Source: an uncultured Olsenella sp. | GTDB taxonomy: Bacteria > Actinomycetota > Coriobacteriia > Coriobacteriales > Atopobiaceae | Assembly (NCBI GenBank): GCA_900314535.1 | Contig: OMVT01000004.1 | Coordinates: 1-64,000, forward strand | DNA: 64,000 bases | Direction: 5' to 3' | Part shown: positions 60,257 to 64,000 of the stretch, piece after piece | Layout of the letters: the number at the start of each line of letters is the position of its first letter | Numbering within the stretch: position 1 is the first letter of the stretch | Notes under the pieces: model-generated | What the model was told of the DNA's origin: nothing | Database searches by the model: none | The model's input: the letters and a program-made list of their open reading frames with translations, nothing else | Translations under genes and position numbers: made by a program

Positions 60257-61213
60257 ATGGATACATCCACGAGCGCAGGGCTCAGGAAAGAGAGCCTCAC
60301 GTTTCCGAGTGCAGACGGCACCACCCAGATCCACGCAAAGATCGTGTGGCCAGAAGGCGAGCCGAAGGCCATCTTCCAGATCGTCCATGGCATGGCAGAG
60401 CACATCAGCCGCTACGAGCGCTTTGCCGAGTATCTTGCCCATGCGGGATACGTCGTCTGCGGCCATGACCAGATAGGCCACGGCGAGAGCGCAGCTCCAG
60501 AGCGCTGGGGCAAGCTTCCTGCCCAGGGCGGCGACAAGATCATGGTCGACGATATCAGGCGCATGGCAAAGGAGATGGAGAAGAGGGTGCCGGGCGTGCC
60601 GCATGTGCTCTTCGGCCACTCGCTCGGATCCTATCTTGCCCGTGCCTACCTCGCGACCTACCGCGACCCTGACCTCAAGGCCTGCATCCTTTCCGGCACG
60701 GGACACGTCCCGCCTGCAGCCTCTGCCTTCATGCATGGCCTCGCTGCGCAGGCGGCAAGGCGCCACGGCGAGGATGCCTACCTCGAGATGCTCCATTCGC
60801 TTGGCGACGGTGCCTATGCAAAGCAGATCAAGAATGCAAGGACCGACTTCGACTGGCTGAGCTACAGCACGGAGAACGTCGACGCCTATATCGCAGACCC
60901 TGCCTGCGGCTTCCCATTCTCTTGTGGCGGCTATGCGACGGTCTCTGCCATCACCCGCTTCGTCTGCTCTCCTGACTGCTTCGCGAAATGGAACAAGGAC
61001 CTGCCTGTCTTCTTCGTGGCAGGCGCCGAGGACCCCGTCGGCTCCTGCGGCAAGGGCGTCGAGCATGCAGCCCGGATGGCGCGCGATGCCGGCGTGAAGG
61101 ATGTCTCCGTGCACATCTATGCGCACATGCGCCACGAGATCCTGAACGAGACCGATGCGGACGATGTGATGCGCGACATCCTTGTCTGGACGAAGCAGAA
61201 GGTCGGCGCCTGA
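60257..61213 (+). CDS. Lysophospholipase / monoacylglycerol lipase-like hydrolase
   Basis: The 318-residue alpha/beta hydrolase has FQIVHGMAEHISRYERFA (oxyanion HGMAEH at 44-49), GHDQIGHGES, and the nucleophile elbow GHSLGS with Ser122. AGAEDPVGSCGKG carries the Asp and IYAHMRHEILNE the His. This is the pattern of PldB/monoglyceride lipase proteins. It has no signal peptide, so it acts on cytosolic or membrane-face lipids. It is followed by a terminator convergent with glmM. Confidence 0.92.
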   Translation: MDTSTSAGLRKESLTFPSADGTTQIHAKIVWPEGEPKAIFQIVHGMAEHISRYERFAEYLAHAGYVVCGHDQIGHGESAAPERWGKLPAQGGDKIMVDDIRRMAKEMEKRVPGVPHVLFGHSLGSYLARAYLATYRDPDLKACILSGTGHVPPAASAFMHGLAAQAARRHGEDAYLEMLHSLGDGAYAKQIKNARTDFDWLSYSTENVDAYIADPACGFPFSCGGYATVSAITRFVCSPDCFAKWNKDLPVFFVAGAEDPVGSCGKGVEHAARMARDAGVKDVSVHIYAHMRHEILNETDADDVMRDILVWTKQKVGA

Positions 61214-61236
61214 GCACAGAACGGCAGCATCAAGAT

Positions 61237-61277
61237 GAGGCGGGGTGCCCGCAGATGCAGACGCCCCGCCTCTTTGC
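61237..61277 (+). terminator. Terminator between the lysophospholipase and glmM
   Basis: GAGGCGGGG (61237-61245) pairs with CCCCGCCTC (61264-61272) across 18 nt, followed by TTTGC. It separates convergent genes. Confidence 0.7.
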
Positions 61278-61292
61278 TGCTTTCAGTTCGTG

Positions 61293-62630
61293 CTAGACGC
61301 GGTACGGTGCGAGCGCCTCGATCACGATATCGTCCGCCTTCTGGCAGAGATCCTGTTCCGGTGCCTCGGCAAGCACGCGGATCAGAGGCTCGGTGCCGGA
61401 TGCACGGACGAGCACGCGGCCATTGCCCTCGAGGAAGTGCTCTGCCTCGGCCACTGCTTCCTGGATCTCGGGAGCCTCCATCACGGCATTCTTGTCCTTG
61501 ACCTCGACGTTGATGAGAAGCTGCGGATAGCGCTTGACCGGACGCGTGAGCTCGGAGAGCTTCTCCTTCTCGGCACGCAGCACCTCCATGAGCCTCAAGC
61601 TTGTCATCACGCCGTCACCTGTCGTCTCGATATCGCCGAAGATGATGTGGCCAGACTGCTCGCCGCCGAGCGAGTAGCCGTTCTCGCGCATGCAGGCATA
61701 GACGTTCTTGTCGCCCACGGCCGTCGCCTCGTACTTGATGCCGGCATCGTCGAAGGCACGGAAGAGGCCGAAGTTCGACATGACAGTCGGGACGACCGTA
61801 TCATGGGCAAGCTTGCCATGCTTCTTGAGGTAGGTGCCGCAGACATAGAGGATGAGGTCGCCGTCGACGACATCGCCCTTCTCGTCGACCGCGATGCAGC
61901 GGTCAGCGTCACCGTCGTAGGCGAAGCCCACGTCGAGGCGGTTGTACATCACGAAGTTCTGAAGCGTCTCGATGTGCGTGGAGCCGCAGTCGACATTGAT
62001 GTTGAAGCCATCCGGAGCATTGTTGATCACGTAGGTATCGGCACCGAGGGCGTCGAAGACCGGGCGGGCGACGCTCGAAGCAGCGCCGTTGGCGCAGTCG
62101 AGGCCGACCCTCATGCCCTGGAGGCTGAAGCCGCAGGAGGCGATCAGATAGGCGATGTAGCGGTTCCTGCCCTGCATGTAGTCGATCGTGCGGCCGATCG
62201 CATTGCCGGTCGCAAGCGGCACCTCGACCTTTCCATCGAGGTAGTCCTCGATCTTGAGGAGCACATCCTCGTCCATCTTGTAGCCCTCATGGTTCACGAG
62301 CTTGATGCCGTTGTCCGTGTAGGGGTTGTGGGAGGCCGTGATCATGATGCCGCAGTCGAACCCGCCATCGAGCGTCTCATAGCAGAGTCCCGGCGTCGGG
62401 ATCACATGGAGCATGTAGACATCGGCGCCCGATGCCACGAGGCCCGAGATGAGGGCGCTCTCGAACATGTAGGACGAACGGCGGGTATCCTTCCCGAGGA
62501 CGACACGGGCCTTCCTGCCCTGGTTCGCTCCGTAGTACCAGCCGACATAGCGGCCGATCTTGAACGCATGCTCGACATTGAGGCCTTCATTGGCCCTGCC
62601 GCGGAAGCCGTCCGTACCGAAATATTTCAT
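61293..62630 (-). CDS. glmM: Phosphoglucosamine mutase GlmM
   Basis: GlmM converts glucosamine 6-phosphate to glucosamine 1-phosphate for peptidoglycan precursors. The 445-residue protein starts KYFGTDGFRGRAN. It has the phosphoserine loop TASHNPYTDNGIK (Ser100), the Mg site FAYDGDADRCIA, the sugar loop GGEQSGHIIF and a C-terminal phosphate loop RASGTEPLIRV. GEQSGHIIF distinguishes GlmM from other hexose mutases. I set the start at MKYFGTDGFRG because AAGGAGAG precedes it; the frame runs 11 codons further. Confidence 0.96.
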   Translation of the reverse strand: MKYFGTDGFRGRANEGLNVEHAFKIGRYVGWYYGANQGRKARVVLGKDTRRSSYMFESALISGLVASGADVYMLHVIPTPGLCYETLDGGFDCGIMITASHNPYTDNGIKLVNHEGYKMDEDVLLKIEDYLDGKVEVPLATGNAIGRTIDYMQGRNRYIAYLIASCGFSLQGMRVGLDCANGAASSVARPVFDALGADTYVINNAPDGFNINVDCGSTHIETLQNFVMYNRLDVGFAYDGDADRCIAVDEKGDVVDGDLILYVCGTYLKKHGKLAHDTVVPTVMSNFGLFRAFDDAGIKYEATAVGDKNVYACMRENGYSLGGEQSGHIIFGDIETTGDGVMTSLRLMEVLRAEKEKLSELTRPVKRYPQLLINVEVKDKNAVMEAPEIQEAVAEAEHFLEGNGRVLVRASGTEPLIRVLAEAPEQDLCQKADDIVIEALAPYRV

Positions 62631-62810
62631 CGCTCTCTCCTTGCATCGGCGCCTGCTCCACACGCAAGCAGGCCAGATCGCTTACAAGCTCGTTTCCCCA
62701 TTGTAACGGTATCGCTCCCGTCTGCCGTCTGCCGATGGCTGCCCACACGGAAGAAGTAGGACTTATATGGTAGATACCACCTCATCATCGCAGCAGAATC
62801 GGAGCACGCT

Positions 62811-63134
62811 ATGCCCAGACATTTCACAGCAGAGGACGCAGCCTTCTCGGCGGATGACGAGCCCATCACGCCTGGCGGCTATATCGGATTCACGATCCTC
62901 TTTGCCATTCCGCTCGTAGGCCTTGTCTCTTCCCTCATCTTTGCCTTCGCAAGCAAGAACATGAACAGGCGGAGCTTTGCGCGTGCTGCCCTCTTCTGGC
63001 GCATCGTGTGCTACGCGCTCGTGGCCCTCTATTACTTCGTACCGCCTGCTGCCGGTGCCATGAGGAGCCTGCCGGCAATCGCTTCCGACCTTGCAAACCG
63101 TCTTGCGGCACTCCTGCCCTTCTCGCTTACGTAG
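62811..63134 (+). CDS. Small two-helix membrane protein
   Basis: The 107-residue protein has an acidic N-terminus, then GGYIGFTILFAIPLVGLVSS-type helix (about 22-46), a basic loop with ASKNMNRRSFARAALFWR and a second helix (about 65-85). The arrangement resembles short YtxH-neighbour or DUF-type proteins with IPLVGLV and a KNMNRRSFARA loop, but I do not assign a family. It lies 24 nt before the next gene, likely one transcript. Confidence 0.7.
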   Translation: MPRHFTAEDAAFSADDEPITPGGYIGFTILFAIPLVGLVSSLIFAFASKNMNRRSFARAALFWRIVCYALVALYYFVPPAAGAMRSLPAIASDLANRLAALLPFSLT

Positions 63135-63158
63135 CCGCGCCCAGAAAGGAGCTTCTGC

Positions 63159-63920
63159 ATGCGGATCCATCACGCTTCCCTCTCCTTCTTGATGAAGCTT
63201 GCCATCTCTGCCCTGTGCGTCCTGGCGCTTGCCCTGACCTTCGGCTGGAGAAGCGGCTCCTGGCATTTCGAGGGGCTCCACTACTTCGCTGTCCTCATTG
63301 CCGCTGCTTCTGCCATCTACTGGCTCTGCGAGGCGATCTTTGTCCTCGCGCATCGCAAGGAGGACCGCGGCGGCTCTGTCATCGAGCCGAGCCTCAAGTA
63401 TGCGCTCACGATGTGCCTTGTCGTCACCTGCACCGTCACGCACTTCCTTCTGAAGGTCGGTCCCTTCTGGGGTTACGGCTGGGACTTCCCGTTTTTCGCC
63501 CTCCATTACCTGATTCCGGCGCTTGCCGTCGCCGACTGGCTCCTCTTCGACCGGAAGGGCCTCATGCATGGGTGGGGACCGCTTGTCTGGACCTGCCCGC
63601 TTCTGATCTATCTCCTGATCACGGAGCTCCTCGTTGCCGGCACAGGCATCGATCTTGCCGGAGACTTCCAGATCTCGGGTGTCTCACGCTATCCCTATCC
63701 CCTGCTCGATGTCACGCAGATTGGCCCCGAGCATGTCCTTCTGCTTGTCGGCTGCGGCTATGCCTTCTTCACGGCACTCGGCTACGTCGTCTTTGCCCTC
63801 GACCGCCTGCTTTCGACAGTCGGCAGGGATGCCCGTGCCGCCGAGGCCCAGGAGGAAGCCGAAGCAGAGCTGCCGATCCAGTCGCCGCTTTCGGCAGCGC
63901 CCCGCCACTTCCGCTCCTGA
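63159..63920 (+). CDS. Pr6Pr-like six-helix membrane protein
   Basis: The 253-residue integral membrane protein has about six helices (near 10-28, 43-65, 82-105, 115-135, 145-162 and 190-220). THFLLKVGPFWG, ALHYLIPALAVADWLLFDRKG and RYPYPLLDVTQIGPE match the Pr6Pr family of bacterial membrane proteins. A charged C-terminal tail (AAEAQEEAEAE) is cytosolic. Function unknown. An AGAAAGGAGC ribosome site precedes it. A terminator follows. Confidence 0.85.
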   Translation: MRIHHASLSFLMKLAISALCVLALALTFGWRSGSWHFEGLHYFAVLIAAASAIYWLCEAIFVLAHRKEDRGGSVIEPSLKYALTMCLVVTCTVTHFLLKVGPFWGYGWDFPFFALHYLIPALAVADWLLFDRKGLMHGWGPLVWTCPLLIYLLITELLVAGTGIDLAGDFQISGVSRYPYPLLDVTQIGPEHVLLLVGCGYAFFTALGYVVFALDRLLSTVGRDARAAEAQEEAEAELPIQSPLSAAPRHFRS

Positions 63921-63936
63921 CAGAAGACTTCCGCAG

Positions 63937-63968
63937 AGCGCCGTGTGCTTGCACTCGGCGCTTCTTAT
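63937..63968 (+). terminator. Terminator after the Pr6Pr-like gene
   Basis: AGCGCCG and CGGCGCT pair, with an inner GTGC/GCAC, followed by TCTTATG. Confidence 0.65.
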
Positions 63969-64000
63969 GTCTAGTCTTTCAAGGATGTAGAGGTGACAAG

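Noticed and set aside
1-64000. tRNA, rRNA, CRISPR, insertion sequences, attachment sites or prophage genes
   Set aside because: No T-loop GTTCGA-type signature in the gaps, no direct-repeat arrays, no transposase, integrase or phage structural protein was seen.

Overview
This 64 kb window looks like a chromosomal stretch from a high-GC anaerobic actinobacterium of the class Coriobacteriia, most likely Atopobiaceae (Olsenella/Atopobium-like). That placement rests on recognising the gene families, not on a search. Indicators are the GC-rich synonymous codons, a PPi-type phosphofructokinase, epoxyqueuosine reductase of the QueH type, a Sapep-type dipeptidase, phasin-like and zinc-phospholipase-like proteins, and dense operons with 1-8 nt overlaps. 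I see no rRNA, tRNA, CRISPR array, prophage or insertion sequence. The region is core chromosome with one decayed ABC ATPase gene.

Layout. 1-160: 3' part of a probable 6S RNA and its terminator. 0.2-2.0 kb: queuosine genes queA and queH (-). 2.2-7.2 kb: TIM-barrel protein, an ABC ATPase relic, a DUF3267-like membrane peptidase, metG and an alpha/beta hydrolase. 7.2-11.7 kb: arginine operon argC-argJ-argB-argD (-). 11.9-19.2 kb: complete phosphate operon pstS-pstC-pstA-pstB1-pstB2-phoU-phoP-phoR (-). 19.5-23.8 kb: MarR regulator plus a two-subunit ABC exporter (+), facing the pst operon across a 390 bp control region. 24-26.4 kb: an Fe-S aldo/keto reductase and a secreted RlpA/3D-type wall protein. 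26.5-28.6 kb: AarF/UbiB kinase-like protein and a phasin-like protein. 28.8-32.5 kb: a structured leader, then serC-serA-DUF1015. 32.6-39.4 kb: PPi-phosphofructokinase, ArsR regulator, a large membrane-anchored TPR-like protein, a dipeptidase, a HAD phosphatase and a cold-shock protein. 39.7-42.1 kb: phospholipase-C-like protein and a UMF1-type MFS permease.

42.2-45.9 kb: NAD synthesis operon nadA-nadBC-niaR, in which L-aspartate oxidase is shortened and fused to quinolinate phosphoribosyltransferase. 46-54.9 kb: a 1105-residue MacB-like ABC protein, a second phospholipase-C-like paralogue with a NUDIX hydrolase, a Y-family polymerase, and membrane, coiled-coil and LURP-one-like proteins. 55-57.2 kb: LysR regulator with divergent azlCD branched-chain amino acid exporter. 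57.3-61.2 kb: an esterase with a 200-residue Lys/Ala/Pro tail, an ATP-grasp ligase and a lysophospholipase. 61.3-63.9 kb: glmM and two small membrane proteins.

Working together: three biosynthetic operons (arginine, serine, NAD) carry local control where visible. A dyad lies over the nadA promoter and a compact three-way-junction RNA lies before serC. The Pho operon carries its own two-component system and a promoter with 11-bp-spaced repeats. The MarR exporter operon has twin palindromes over a near-consensus promoter. The strongest candidates for something new are the serC leader RNA, the NadB-NadC fusion, and the tailed esterase next to the ATP-grasp ligase.
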